The notes below the pieces were generated by a model, which did not search any database, was not told the DNA's origin, and saw only the letters and a program-made list of their open reading frames with translations. A DNA stretch of 56,895 nucleotides from assembly GCA_017631435.1 (NCBI GenBank), contig JAGBTG010000001.1, forward strand, positions 1 to 56,895. Direction: 5' to 3'. This DNA comes from Bacteroidales bacterium (GTDB lineage: Bacteria; Bacteroidota; Bacteroidia; Bacteroidales; UBA932). Of the stretch, positions 41,660 to 50,524 are shown piece after piece (the first letter of the stretch is position 1; each line of letters opens with the position of its first letter). Made by a program: the position numbers and the translations under genes.

Positions 41660-41686
41660 AGTAGTTGTTTTCCCGTTTTGGGATTG

Positions 41687-41717
41687 CAAATATAGAGATA
41701 ATTTTTTAATCTCCAAA
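41687..41717 (-). promoter_or_regulatory. Promoter of the tRNA-Asp pair
   Basis: Minus strand: TTTG (41714-41717), 19-nt spacer, TATATTTG (41687-41694), a full match to the Bacteroidota consensus. Confidence 0.8.
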
Positions 41718-41719
41718 AA

Positions 41720-42256
41720 TTATTTTAGTTCAAAGAAAGAAAAATGCACATTTCCGTATTTTCTTTCCTTCACAAAGTACTTGTGATCCTCAAAATTATA
41801 GGTTCCAGGATGCTCCAAAATAAGGTATCCTTGAGGGTTAAGCAGCTGTTTTTCAAAGATTTTGTCGGGAATAGTATCCAAACCTTCTATTGCATATGGG
41901 GGATCTGCAAAAATTATGTCAAATTTTTTGGTACAGATCTCAATAAAATCAAATGCATTGTGCCTTACCACCTGCATTCCCTTCACTTTGTAAGCCTGAA
42001 CTACCTGTTTGATGAATTTGGCATGCAGGGGATTCATCTCCACACTTATAATATCTGTACATCCTCTTGAGGCAAACTCAAGGCTGATGCTGCCTGTACC
42101 GGAAAAAAGATCCAGCACAGAGAGATCCTCAATATCGTACTCGTTTATAAGAATATTGAACAGCCCCTCCTTTGCAAAGTCGGTTGTTGGCCTTGCGCCA
42201 TAGTTTGCCGGCGGCAATATGTTCTTTCCCTTAAGGGATCCTCCTATAATTCTCAT
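41720..42256 (-). CDS. rsmD: 16S rRNA (guanine-966 N2)-methyltransferase
   Basis: A 178-residue Rossmann-fold methyltransferase: MRIIGGSLKGKNILPP and RPTTDFAKEGLFNIL at the N-terminus, SAM-binding LDLFSGTGSISLE (about 48-60) and the catalytic DPPY (IFADPPYAI). It methylates G966 of 16S rRNA during small-subunit assembly. Its ATG overlaps the stop of the DUF3822 gene (TAATG), the pairing usual in Bacteroidota. Confidence 0.95.
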   Translation of the reverse strand: MRIIGGSLKGKNILPPANYGARPTTDFAKEGLFNILINEYDIEDLSVLDLFSGTGSISLEFASRGCTDIISVEMNPLHAKFIKQVVQAYKVKGMQVVRHNAFDFIEICTKKFDIIFADPPYAIEGLDTIPDKIFEKQLLNPQGYLILEHPGTYNFEDHKYFVKERKYGNVHFSFFELK

Positions 42257-42771
42257 TATATTATATGTATATCCAAATCTGTTACCTCAACACCCTTGAA
42301 GAATCTTGAAACAATATCAATGCTCTGCTGCGGGATTGTCCAACACACATTTACCACACACTGCTGCGGATTCATCTGTAGCCCTTTGATGGAAAGGAAC
42401 AGAAAGTAGAGGGCACTCTCAAAACTGTCTACCTTAAACGAGTTTACAAGTTTGAGTTCCTCTCCCGCATATATTATTATATGTGAGATACCTCTCTGGG
42501 CACTGTAATGTAAAACCACCTTGTTGAACTCCTCTACAGCTTTGGCATGTCTGATCAGTTTTACCACAAATGGAGGCAGATGTTCACCTTCCTCCTGATG
42601 CAAAGGGGCAGAGTAAACCACCACAGCACCTTCATCCTCCAGTTCATACGACAGAACGGAAGCATCACCGGAAAGGGAAAACTGAGCCATAAGAGCCTCC
42701 CTACCCTGCTCTGGGGTATAGAACTCCTTTGGTATCAGCGTAAATTTTTCTGTATAGATATATCTGTCCAT
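42256..42771 (-). CDS. DUF3822 family protein
   Basis: A 171-residue protein recognised as DUF3822 by sequence character and by its position directly upstream of rsmD, a conserved pairing in Bacteroidota. Family knowledge suggests an actin/hexokinase-like fold of unknown activity (IIIYAGEELKLVNSFKVDSF fits a strand pair). The DNA overlap TAATG with rsmD points to translational coupling and perhaps a part in ribosome assembly, which is inference only. Confidence 0.8.
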   Translation of the reverse strand: MDRYIYTEKFTLIPKEFYTPEQGREALMAQFSLSGDASVLSYELEDEGAVVVYSAPLHQEEGEHLPPFVVKLIRHAKAVEEFNKVVLHYSAQRGISHIIIYAGEELKLVNSFKVDSFESALYFLFLSIKGLQMNPQQCVVNVCWTIPQQSIDIVSRFFKGVEVTDLDIHII

Positions 42772-42834
42772 TGCGGTAAAAAAAGAAAGGGTGACCTTGT
42801 TCTGGTCACCCTTTGTATATAGGGTGGAATAAAA

Positions 42835-43509
42835 TTACTCCCAGTTACCTGCGTTATTGTTAGGTGCGTCTACGCTACCAACTTTCAAACCAGGGTATTT
42901 GCCAATGTTGTTAGCCTCACATTTAAGGTTAACGATAAGCTGGCGGTTAAGACCTACAAGGTAATCCTCATAAGGCATGCAAGCCTCAAACAAAGGAACG
43001 TCTACACCTGATACAACTTTAACAACAGCATCCATGATGATTGGTTTGCCTGAGAAAGGAATGGTTTTAAGATCCTCAACTTTGAAACCCTCTCTCTTTA
43101 GCAAAGTATCCTTTACAGGGATATTCACATCAATTGACAATACAAGGTTCTGGCCCTGCTCGTAAAGAGCCAACAACTGCTCGTTAGTGATTTTTCTATT
43201 TCTCTTCTTGATAGCCTCAGTGTTTGCTACTGCTGCTGAGTCATCCATTGAACCAATCTGTTTGGTGATAGTTACCTGACCATTGTTGTAGAAATCTACC
43301 AATGAATCAATGCTTGCAGTAAAGTGGCCGTATTTGCCTTTGAATGCATCCTGAAGGTCACGGATGTCTTTTAGACGCTGGATAGCGATTGCCTCTCTGG
43401 CTTTCTGGTCTTTCTGGAACTGTACTGGCTCCTGAACGCTTTGCCAAATGGCGTATACCAAACCAACGATAGCCAATGGCAGAATTAGAAATGTAAAAAT
43501 CTTTTTCAT
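42835..43509 (-). CDS. Membrane-anchored hypothetical protein with pilin-like N-terminus
   Basis: A 224-residue protein with one N-terminal membrane segment (MKKIFTFLILPLAIVGLVYAIW) followed by a long charged helix (residues 35-60, QKAREAIAIQRLKDIRDLQD) and a soluble beta-rich region. The layout and the phrase RDLQDAFKGKYGHFTASIDSLV resemble type IV pilin or pseudopilin-like proteins, but no prepilin peptidase site is clear. Conserved in Bacteroidales to my knowledge; function unknown. Its promoter has a -7 box TACTTTTG (43547-43554, minus strand). It is divergent from the DHH phosphoesterase gene. Confidence 0.7.
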   Translation of the reverse strand: MKKIFTFLILPLAIVGLVYAIWQSVQEPVQFQKDQKAREAIAIQRLKDIRDLQDAFKGKYGHFTASIDSLVDFYNNGQVTITKQIGSMDDSAAVANTEAIKKRNRKITNEQLLALYEQGQNLVLSIDVNIPVKDTLLKREGFKVEDLKTIPFSGKPIIMDAVVKVVSGVDVPLFEACMPYEDYLVGLNRQLIVNLKCEANNIGKYPGLKVGSVDAPNNNAGNWE

Positions 43510-43585
43510 TTTTATTGTAATATGTATTTTATTGTCAATAATCGCACAAAAGTAAAAAATATATTTTTCCCTTGCAATATATTTT

Positions 43586-43593
43586 TAAATTTG
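43586..43593 (+). promoter_or_regulatory. -7 box of the DHH phosphoesterase gene
   Basis: TAAATTTG with a T-rich -33 region. It shows that translation starts downstream, at GTG 43618, and not at 43522. Confidence 0.6.
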
Positions 43594-43617
43594 CATCCAC
43601 TAAATTATATAAATAAG

Positions 43618-44634
43618 GTGAGCAACATAGCAGACACACCCCTTCTTGCAGGGGCAATCAGCAAAGCTGAGGAGATAATTCTTGTAGGTCACATTAATCC
43701 CGACGGCGATTCAATAGGATCACTTATGGGAATGAAGGGATATCTTGAGACCATGGGGAAGAAGGTTACCCCTATTGTACCAAATCCATACCCGGAATTC
43801 CTTGGATTCCTTGATCCCGACAAGGAGGTGATGGCGTATTCTGAGGTTCCCCAAGCAATTGAGGAAAAGGTAAAGGAGGCACAGCTCATCATATGTATGG
43901 ATTTCAATTCCCTAAAGAGAATAGACGCCCTTGGAGAGGCAATTGGAAATGCCGCAGCCGGAAAGGCCCTTATAGACCACCATCCGCAGCCTGATACCAT
44001 ATTCAATATAGTATACTCATATCCGCAAATGTCGTCTACCTGCGAGCTTACCTACTGGATAGTGAAGGATCTTGTGGAGATTTTGGGTGGAAACATCCCT
44101 ATGAGCTCTGCAATAGCCCTGTATACAGGAATGATGACCGACACCAACAACTTTGGCAACTCGGTGCTGCCGTCCACATTCAGGATGGCGGCAGAACTCA
44201 TGGAGGCCGGAGTGGACAAGGAGTGGGTACAGAAGATGGTATTTGGAGGCTACAGTTCAGACAGGATGAGACTTATGGGCTACATGCTCCACGAGAACAT
44301 GAAACTCATACCCCAATACAATGCGGCAGTGATGGTACTTACCAAGGCCATTAAGGAGAAATACAATTTCTCTGACGGGGACTCGGAAGGGTTTGTAAAC
44401 CTTGCACTGAACATAAAGAGTGTAAAAGTTTCGGCATTGTTCACAGAGGACAACGGCTTCCTAAGGGTATCCCTCAGGTCTAAGGATGATTTCTCGGTAA
44501 ACAGGCTCAGCCGCGCATACTTCAACGGAGGCGGACACGAAAGGGCTGCCGGGGGAAGGCTTTACATTCCGGTCACAGAAGTGGAGGAATATTTTGTAAA
44601 ATCACTGGGCGAATTCATTGAAAGCGAAAAATAG
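43618..44634 (+). CDS. DHH-family phosphoesterase (NrnA-like)
   Basis: A 338-residue protein starting at a GTG placed 24 nt after the -7 box. Domain DHH (about 10-150): GHINPDGDSIGS (metal-binding), MDFNSLKR and the DHH motif in IDHHPQPD. Domain DHHA1 (about 225-335) ends with GGGHERAAGG. NrnA-type enzymes degrade nanoRNA and dephosphorylate 3'-phosphoadenosine 5'-phosphate; a c-di-AMP phosphodiesterase role is possible. The first FKBP lipoprotein gene follows 27 bp downstream on the same strand. Confidence 0.9.
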   Translation: MSNIADTPLLAGAISKAEEIILVGHINPDGDSIGSLMGMKGYLETMGKKVTPIVPNPYPEFLGFLDPDKEVMAYSEVPQAIEEKVKEAQLIICMDFNSLKRIDALGEAIGNAAAGKALIDHHPQPDTIFNIVYSYPQMSSTCELTYWIVKDLVEILGGNIPMSSAIALYTGMMTDTNNFGNSVLPSTFRMAAELMEAGVDKEWVQKMVFGGYSSDRMRLMGYMLHENMKLIPQYNAAVMVLTKAIKEKYNFSDGDSEGFVNLALNIKSVKVSALFTEDNGFLRVSLRSKDDFSVNRLSRAYFNGGGHERAAGGRLYIPVTEVEEYFVKSLGEFIESEK

Positions 44635-44661
44635 GCACACCTTTTGTTAACATACGGCAGA

Positions 44662-45174
44662 ATGAGAAGAATTTTATTGGGAATATTTGCGGCACTTGCC
44701 GTTTTGTCCTGCACAAAGGAGGACAGGGAGAACACAATAGTAAACCAGGAGGAGAGCATAGACAGATACATCTCTTCGCTCTCTGATGTAAGGATTGCCA
44801 GAAATGGCGGTTCCAACAGGATTGTATACACAGAAGGGACATCTGAAGAGGTACTTGCCATTGGAGACTCCATAAAGTTCTACTACGCGGGATATATCTT
44901 CACAGGCAACAAGGGGCAGCTCTTTGCCACCAATAATCCCGAAGTGGCCCAAAAATCGGGATTCCCTGTGCAGGAAAGTATCCGTGAGTGCATCTTGGGC
45001 AATGGTGACATGCTGCAAGGACTTGCCCAGGGACTGGTGGGAGCCAGAGCCGGGGAGAGATGCGATGTTGTGTTCTCTGCAAAATACGGATTCAACAACA
45101 CAGTAGTATATAATGTTCCCAAATTGTCACCTCTGATTTTTGAGGTTTGGGTAGAGGAAATTGTTAAAAATTAG
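44662..45174 (+). CDS. FKBP-type peptidyl-prolyl isomerase lipoprotein, single domain
   Basis: A 170-residue protein. The start at 44662 begins a lipoprotein signal (MRRILLGIFAALAVLSC, cysteine 17). An FKBP-like domain occupies about residues 60-168 (GDSIKFYYAGYIFTG, then GNGDMLQGLAQGLVGARAGE and a final FEVWVEEIV strand). Several FKBP active-site aromatics are replaced, so isomerase activity is uncertain and a chaperone role is possible. The second, larger FKBP gene follows immediately. Confidence 0.85.
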   Translation: MRRILLGIFAALAVLSCTKEDRENTIVNQEESIDRYISSLSDVRIARNGGSNRIVYTEGTSEEVLAIGDSIKFYYAGYIFTGNKGQLFATNNPEVAQKSGFPVQESIRECILGNGDMLQGLAQGLVGARAGERCDVVFSAKYGFNNTVVYNVPKLSPLIFEVWVEEIVKN

Positions 45175-45177
45175 TTG

Positions 45178-45185
45178 TATATTTG
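45178..45185 (+). promoter_or_regulatory. -7 box of the second FKBP gene
   Basis: TATATTTG, 7 nt before the ATG at 45193, implying a leaderless mRNA in addition to any read-through from the upstream gene. The box starts just after the stop codon of the first FKBP gene. Confidence 0.55.
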
Positions 45186-45192
45186 CGCCCTT

Positions 45193-46182
45193 ATGGTAAA
45201 ACATTCATTCAAGACACTAATTGCGGCCTTTATGGCCCTTACTTTGTTTTCTTGCGCAGAAGACAAAAGCGACAGCAATAGAGAGATTCAGGAAAGAATC
45301 CTGAATGCATATGTAAATACAGCAGACTTCAAGGCAAAATATCCTAATGCTGAGTTCTGGGAGAGCGGTATTGTTATGCTTGAGTATACCCAAGGAACAG
45401 GAGAAACCCTTGACACCCGTGAGGCAGGCTACTTTGAGTATACTACCCAGAGCCTGTCGGGAGAATATCTCCTTACAACTGACGAGGAAATTGCCCGTAT
45501 CACAGGAAAATTTGAGCATAAGGACTACTATGGTCCAAGGCTATTTGAAATGGGATACAACTCAACCTACATTGGCCTGGAGGAGGTATTTGAAGGTATG
45601 AAAGTGGGGGGAAAGGCAAAATTCATCCTTCCGCCATGGCTAACCTCAACAAAAAGAAATCCTGACTGGGGCGACAATGTAAACACAATCTACGAGGTTG
45701 AGCTTACAGATGTGATAACCAATATCCTCAAATGGGAGGAGGACAGCATGAAAGTTTATGCAAATATCCACTACCCTGGATTGGACACTTTGAGTTCAAA
45801 TTTCTATTTCAAGAAGCTCAATGACATTCCAAAGGACACTATTGAAAACAGCAAGACCGTTAAGGTATACTATATAGGAAGACTTCTGGACGGTTGGGTG
45901 TTTGACACAAACATTGCCGATACAGCAAAGAAATACGGCATCTATAGCACAGAGAACGATTACAAGCCACTTGATGTTGTGTACAACAGCAATCTTGATG
46001 CAATGGAGAAAGACAACAGCCTGGTAACAGGTTTCTGCATGGCTGTACAGGAAATGGGATATGGAGACAAGGCATTCACAATGTTCGGATCAAAGTACGG
46101 ATATGACTACGACGGCAAAGATCCAATTGGACCATACCAGCCACTGACATTCTGGCTACATGTTCTTGAGAAAGAAAATTAA
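45193..46182 (+). CDS. Two-domain FKBP-type peptidyl-prolyl isomerase lipoprotein
   Basis: A 329-residue protein with a lipoprotein signal (LIAAFMALTLFSC, cysteine 22 when counted from the ATG at 45193). Two FKBP-like domains: the first (about 60-180) with GLEEVFEGMKVGGKAKFILP, the second (about 220-328) with KVYYIGRLLDGWVFDTN and YGDKAFTMFGSKYGYD. Together with its neighbour it forms a pair of envelope folding factors, as often seen in Bacteroidota. A strong terminator follows. Confidence 0.88.
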   Translation: MVKHSFKTLIAAFMALTLFSCAEDKSDSNREIQERILNAYVNTADFKAKYPNAEFWESGIVMLEYTQGTGETLDTREAGYFEYTTQSLSGEYLLTTDEEIARITGKFEHKDYYGPRLFEMGYNSTYIGLEEVFEGMKVGGKAKFILPPWLTSTKRNPDWGDNVNTIYEVELTDVITNILKWEEDSMKVYANIHYPGLDTLSSNFYFKKLNDIPKDTIENSKTVKVYYIGRLLDGWVFDTNIADTAKKYGIYSTENDYKPLDVVYNSNLDAMEKDNSLVTGFCMAVQEMGYGDKAFTMFGSKYGYDYDGKDPIGPYQPLTFWLHVLEKEN

Positions 46183-46202
46183 CATCACCTTATAAGTTAA
46201 GC

Positions 46203-46231
46203 AAGCCACCCAATCCGGGTGGCTTTTTTTT
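46203..46231 (+). terminator. Terminator of the FKBP genes
   Basis: GCCACCC and GGGTGGC arms, 5-nt loop, followed by eight T. Confidence 0.85.
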
Positions 46232-46233
46232 GA

Positions 46234-46264
46234 GTGCCCAATAGGACGTCGTCCCAATGGGCAC
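46234..46264 (+). repeat. 31-bp ACGTCGTC-core hairpin, copy 2
   Basis: GTGCCCA and TGGGCAC form the outer stem; inside, GGAC and GTCC pair around GTC within GG-ACGTCGTC-CC. It differs from 39819-39849 at three of 31 positions. It stands between the FKBP terminator and the prfA terminator. Confidence 0.7.
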
Positions 46265-46270
46265 TTCCTT

Positions 46271-46315
46271 AAAAGAAAACACCCTGCTTCCCGACAGATG
46301 CTGGAAAACAGGGTG
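46271..46315 (-). terminator. Terminator of prfA
   Basis: Arms CACCCTG (46280-46286) and CAGGGTG (46309-46315) followed on the minus strand by TTTTCTTTT. The loop carries one copy of the YGTCGGGAD word. Confidence 0.7.
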
Positions 46316-46355
46316 AATATGTTTTTACAGATGGAGTTCTCTGAAGAGAAAGCCC

Positions 46356-47447
46356 TTAATCATTGCTTTCGCTCTCTTTAAGTCGCTCTGCATTCTCGGC
46401 AATCTGAAGTTGGTCTATTACCTCCTGGATAGCACCATCCATGAATACAGGAAGGTTGTACATTGTCCAGTTGATACGGTGGTCTGTTACACGGCTCTGA
46501 GGATAGTTGTATGTCCTGATCTTTGCAGAACGGTCTCCTGTAGAAACCATGGTCTTTCTCTTGGCAGAAATCTCGTTAAGGTATTTCTCGTACTCGAGGT
46601 TGTAAAGTCGGGTACGCAACTCTGCAAGAGCCTTATCATAGTTCTTCAACTGGCTCTTCTCATCCTGGCACTGAACCACCAAGCCTGAAGGGATATGGGT
46701 AAGACGGATAGCAGAGTAGGTTGTATTTACAGACTGGCCTCCCGGACCTGATGAACAGAAAGTATCTTTTCTGATATCTTTCTCGTTAAGCTCAATATCA
46801 AACTCATCAGCTTCCGGCAATACTGCTACTGAAGCAGCTGAAGTATGTACACGGCCCTGGGTCTCTGTCTGAGGAACGCGCTGCACACGGTGAACACCTG
46901 ACTCATATTTAAGGACACCGTAAACGCCCTCGCCGCTAACCTTCATGATAACCTCTTTAAATCCGCCGCTGGTACCCTCACTCTGGCTGGTAATCTCCAT
47001 CTTCCAGCCTCTGCGCTCAATATATTTTGAGTACATTCTGAACAGGTCACCTGCAAAGATTGAAGCCTCGTCTCCACCGGCACCGCCACGAATCTCTATA
47101 ATGGCATTTTTGGCATCCTGTGGGTCTGCAGGGATAAGCAACAGCTTAATCTCCTCCTCCATCTGTGGAAGAACCTCCTCCAACATTGCAGCCTCCTCTT
47201 TGGCCATCTCCCTCAACTCCTCATCTTTCTCGTTCTGAAGAATATCCTTGGCAGCCTCATAATCCTCTACCATCTTCTTGAATTTGGTACCTGCCTTAAC
47301 GATAGGGTCAAGCTCCTTATACTCTTTGTTAAGCTGCACAAACCTCTTCATGTCGCTCATCACCTCAGGGTCAGAAAGCTGCTCCTGGAGGGTATTGAAC
47401 TTGTCGTACAGTCCTTCAATTTTAGCCAATAAACTGTTCTCGCTCAT
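46356..47447 (-). CDS. prfA: Peptide chain release factor 1
   Basis: A 363-residue RF1 that ends translation at UAA and UAG. The GGQ motif (SSGPGGQSVNTTYSAIRLTH, near residue 235) reaches the peptidyl-transferase centre. The stop-codon recognition tripeptide, PxT in RF1, reads PQT in RVPQTETQGRVHTS, where E. coli has PAT. The N-terminal helical domain occupies residues 1-100. It stands alone with its own terminator, convergent with the FKBP genes. Confidence 0.96.
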   Translation of the reverse strand: MSENSLLAKIEGLYDKFNTLQEQLSDPEVMSDMKRFVQLNKEYKELDPIVKAGTKFKKMVEDYEAAKDILQNEKDEELREMAKEEAAMLEEVLPQMEEEIKLLLIPADPQDAKNAIIEIRGGAGGDEASIFAGDLFRMYSKYIERRGWKMEITSQSEGTSGGFKEVIMKVSGEGVYGVLKYESGVHRVQRVPQTETQGRVHTSAASVAVLPEADEFDIELNEKDIRKDTFCSSGPGGQSVNTTYSAIRLTHIPSGLVVQCQDEKSQLKNYDKALAELRTRLYNLEYEKYLNEISAKRKTMVSTGDRSAKIRTYNYPQSRVTDHRINWTMYNLPVFMDGAIQEVIDQLQIAENAERLKESESND

Positions 47448-47519
47448 ATAATGTAATTTGTTATTTTCCTGTATAACTTAAAAGTGCGCAAAAATACTCA
47501 ATTTATTTTATTTAAAAAA

Positions 47520-48248
47520 CTACTGTTTCCCCTCACCTATAAGATATTCAATTGCAGCCTGTGCACACACACATCCGAACACTGCCGGAAGGTAGGAAAT
47601 TGTCCCCACCTGGCTCTTCTTGTTGCGCTCCTCCATAGGAACTATGGCATCCCTGTCGGGAAGCTCCTCTGAGAAAACAACTTTAAAACCTTTTGAAATA
47701 CCTTCCTTCCTCAATTTTTTGCGGAGGATGTATGCCAGCGGGCAGTTGTATGATTTGCTTATGTCTGCTATCCTTATCTTGGTTGCATCCAGTTTGGCTC
47801 CGGCACCCATAGCTGAAACATGTGGAATCTTGTGCTCCACACAGTATTTTATGAGCGAAATCTTGGGAGCAAGGGTATCAATGGCATCTACTACATAATC
47901 CAACTCTCCCGCCTTAAGGAAAATCTCCTCCAGGTTACTCTCCTCAATGTACTCCGGAATTACAGTAAGGTTTACAGCCGGATTTATATCGCGCAACCTC
48001 CGGGCCACGACATCGGTCTTGAGCTGTCCAATGGTACTCTCCAGAGCTATGAGCTGGCGGTTGCGGTTGGTAATGCTCACGGTATCAGAATCCAGAATTA
48101 CCAGATTTCCCACCCCTGCACGGCAGAGCATCTCAGCAGCATAGGCTCCCACACCGCCAAGTCCCACAACCATCACCTTGCTGGCTGCAAACCTTGCAAG
48201 CGTTTCCTCCCCCAAAAGCATTGAGGTCCTTTCCTGCCACTGTTCCAT
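47520..48248 (-). CDS. tcdA: tRNA threonylcarbamoyladenosine dehydratase
   Basis: A 242-residue E1-like (ThiF/MoeB fold) enzyme. The nucleotide-binding GLGGVGAYAAEML lies at about 29-41, with RNRQLIAL and the aspartate of DAIDTLAPK. TcdA (formerly CsdL/YgdL) uses ATP to cyclise t6A to ct6A at position 37 of tRNAs. The start overlaps the stop of mazG by one base (TAATG), so they are coupled. Other members of the E1-like group are possible but less likely given length and gene context. Confidence 0.9.
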   Translation of the reverse strand: MEQWQERTSMLLGEETLARFAASKVMVVGLGGVGAYAAEMLCRAGVGNLVILDSDTVSITNRNRQLIALESTIGQLKTDVVARRLRDINPAVNLTVIPEYIEESNLEEIFLKAGELDYVVDAIDTLAPKISLIKYCVEHKIPHVSAMGAGAKLDATKIRIADISKSYNCPLAYILRKKLRKEGISKGFKVVFSEELPDRDAIVPMEERNKKSQVGTISYLPAVFGCVCAQAAIEYLIGEGKQ

Positions 48249-49072
48249 TACTGTCTCTCCAACCTTTTTGCCTCATTCCAGATTGCATCCATCTCCTCAA
48301 GGGGCATCTCCCTAAGGTTCTTTCCTTCCCTGATGGTGTGCTGCTCAAGGTAGGTAAACCTGCGGCGGAATTTCTTGCAGGTAGCCTCCAATGCACTGTC
48401 GGGATTAAGGTCATACAACCTTGCAGCATTGATTATAGAGAACAGTAGATCTCCCAACTCCTTCTCTGCCAAATCTTTATATTTCTCATCCCCAATGGTG
48501 TCCTTTGCTCCCGACAATTTTCCAAGTTCCACCTCAATCTCTGCAATCTCCTCTTTTACCTTGGCCCACACATCCTCCTTGTTGGCCCAGTCGAAACCCA
48601 CCGCACGGGCCTTGTCCTGCATTCTGTATGCCTTTATCATGCCAGGAAGGCTCTCGGGAACACCGCTGAGGATGGTCTTGTTGCCGTCCTTCTCCTTGGT
48701 CTTGAGCTGCTCCCAGTTCTGGAGCACCTGCTCCGCATCCTTAACCTTCTCTGTAGAGAACACATGAGGATGGCGGTAAATGAGCTTGTCGCACATCTTG
48801 TTCATCACCTCAACAACATCAAACTTACCGTTCTCCTTGGCAATTATTGAGTAGAAGACAATATGCATCATAATGTCTCCCAACTCTTTACATACATTTG
48901 GCATATCGTTGTCCAAAATTGCATCACTCAGCTCATAGGTCTCCTCAATGGTAAGTGGCCTGATGCTCTCAATTGTCTGTTTTGCATCCCAAGGACATTT
49001 CTCCCTGAGCTCATCCATAACATCAAGAACCCTCGCAAACGCTTCAAGTTCCCTGGTTCTGTCTTTCTTCAT
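48248..49072 (-). CDS. mazG: Nucleoside triphosphate pyrophosphohydrolase
   Basis: A 274-residue two-domain MazG. The first domain has CPWDAKQTIESIRPLTIEET and the metal-binding EExxE/ExxD set (EETYELSDAI, KELGDIMMHIVF); the second repeats it (VKEEIAEIEVEL, EKELGDLLFSIINAARL). It hydrolyses (d)NTPs to monophosphates and can lower (p)ppGpp-driven toxicity. The start at 49072 is set by the divergent promoter (-7 TATCTTTG at 49121-49128, minus strand). It is coupled to tcdA. Confidence 0.93.
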   Translation of the reverse strand: MKKDRTRELEAFARVLDVMDELREKCPWDAKQTIESIRPLTIEETYELSDAILDNDMPNVCKELGDIMMHIVFYSIIAKENGKFDVVEVMNKMCDKLIYRHPHVFSTEKVKDAEQVLQNWEQLKTKEKDGNKTILSGVPESLPGMIKAYRMQDKARAVGFDWANKEDVWAKVKEEIAEIEVELGKLSGAKDTIGDEKYKDLAEKELGDLLFSIINAARLYDLNPDSALEATCKKFRRRFTYLEQHTIREGKNLREMPLEEMDAIWNEAKRLERQ

Positions 49073-49120
49073 ATCTTTTATGTTTTTATAACCAACTTTA
49101 TAGGGGAAACCCCTGTGGTA

Positions 49121-49144
49121 CAAAGATAAAAATTTATATCTTTG
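49121..49144. promoter_or_regulatory. Face-to-back divergent -7 boxes of mazG and the CoA-transferase gene
   Basis: TATCTTTG occurs on the minus strand at 49121-49128 (mazG) and on the plus strand at 49137-49144 (CoA-transferase), 8 bp apart. Simultaneous polymerase binding at both is unlikely. Neither has a clear -33 TTTG. Confidence 0.6.
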
Positions 49145-49185
49145 TGTGATAAAAGAAAATATTAACACATTATAATTGACTTAAA

Positions 49186-50490
49186 ATGCACAACATTAAA
49201 TTTATCAGCGCTGATGAGGCTGTAAAATATGTACAGTCTGGAGACCATATCCATTTCAGCAGTGTTGCCAGTGCCCCTAAAGTACTGATTGACGCACTTT
49301 GCCGCAGAGGTGACAACGGTGAGCTTAAAGATGTAAGAATCCACCACCTTCACACTGAGGGAGAGGCACCTTACACAGATGCAAAATATGAGGGAATCTT
49401 CTTCCACCAGGCATTCTTTGTAGGCGGAAACGTAAGAAAGAGCGTTCAGGCAGGCTACTCAGACTATATTCCAATTTTCCTTAGCGAGACCCAGAAACTT
49501 TACCGCAGCGGCGCCCTTCCTTGCGACGTTGCAATGATTCAGGTTTCTACTCCCGACAAACACGGCTATGTTTCACTAGGTACTTCAGTTGATGCAACCC
49601 TTGCAGCAATCGAGTGTGCAAGAGTGGTAATTGCTGTTGTGAACAAGAACGTTCCACGTTCATTCGGCGATGCAATGATTCCGCTAAGCATGATTGACCA
49701 CTTTGTTGAGCATGACTCAATCCTTGAGCCTGCACACTTCTCTGCTCCATCTGAGATTGAGACAGCAATCGGTATCCATTGTGCAAACCTTATTGAGGAC
49801 GGTGCAACCCTTCAGATGGGTATTGGTGCAATTCCTAATGCAGTGCTTGCACAGCTTGGCAACCACAAGAACCTTGGTATCCACACCGAGATGTTTGCAG
49901 ACGGCGTTCTTCCTCTAGTGGAGAAAGGTGTAATCAACGGTGCAAACAAAGCCATTGACAAAGGCAAAATGGTTTCTACATTCCTTATGGGTTCACAGAC
50001 CTGCTACGACTTCATTGACGACAACCCTATGGTTGCAATGATGGATGTAGGATACACCAACAACCCGTTTGTAATTGCAAAGAACCCTAAAGTTACCGCA
50101 ATCAACTCTGCCCTTCAGGTAGACCTTACCGGCCAGGTTTGCGCAGACTCACTTGGTACAAAATTCTACTCAGGCGTAGGCGGACAGATTGACTTCATCT
50201 ACGGTGCTTCAATGTCTGAGGGCGGTAAAGCAATCATCGCAATGCCTGCTGTAACAAACAAAGGCGTGAGCAAGATTGCCCCTATCCTTACCCCAGGTGC
50301 AGGTGTAGTAACTACCAGAAACCACATCCACTGGTTTGTAACTGAGTACGGTGCAGTTAACCTATACGGCAAATCACTTCAGGAGAGAGCAAAACTTATG
50401 ATCAGCATTGCTCATCCTGATGCACGCGAGGAGCTTGACAAAGCTGCATTTGAGAGATTCGGTTCTCACTTCCACTTTGTGGCAAAATAA
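49186..50490 (+). CDS. Acetyl-CoA hydrolase/transferase family CoA-transferase
   Basis: A 434-residue family I CoA-transferase. The catalytic glutamate is expected in LGIHTEMFADG (about residue 235); GGQIDFIYGASMSEGGKAII and APILTPGAGVVTTRN hold CoA-binding loops. Related enzymes move CoA between acetate and butyrate, 4-hydroxybutyrate or succinate, fitting fermentation end-product formation. The exact acyl donor cannot be read from the sequence. Codons are strongly uniform (AAC, ACC, CTT), as in highly expressed genes. Monocistronic, with a terminator downstream. Confidence 0.9.
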   Translation: MHNIKFISADEAVKYVQSGDHIHFSSVASAPKVLIDALCRRGDNGELKDVRIHHLHTEGEAPYTDAKYEGIFFHQAFFVGGNVRKSVQAGYSDYIPIFLSETQKLYRSGALPCDVAMIQVSTPDKHGYVSLGTSVDATLAAIECARVVIAVVNKNVPRSFGDAMIPLSMIDHFVEHDSILEPAHFSAPSEIETAIGIHCANLIEDGATLQMGIGAIPNAVLAQLGNHKNLGIHTEMFADGVLPLVEKGVINGANKAIDKGKMVSTFLMGSQTCYDFIDDNPMVAMMDVGYTNNPFVIAKNPKVTAINSALQVDLTGQVCADSLGTKFYSGVGGQIDFIYGASMSEGGKAIIAMPAVTNKGVSKIAPILTPGAGVVTTRNHIHWFVTEYGAVNLYGKSLQERAKLMISIAHPDAREELDKAAFERFGSHFHFVAK

Positions 50491-50524
50491 TTTTTCAGCA
50501 CGAAAGTTTTAAGTATCAATAAAG

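Noticed and set aside
49102-49114. AGGGG-AAA-CCCCT hairpin in the mazG leader
   Set aside because: Only 5 bp; could be chance, with no sign of a riboswitch or attenuator.
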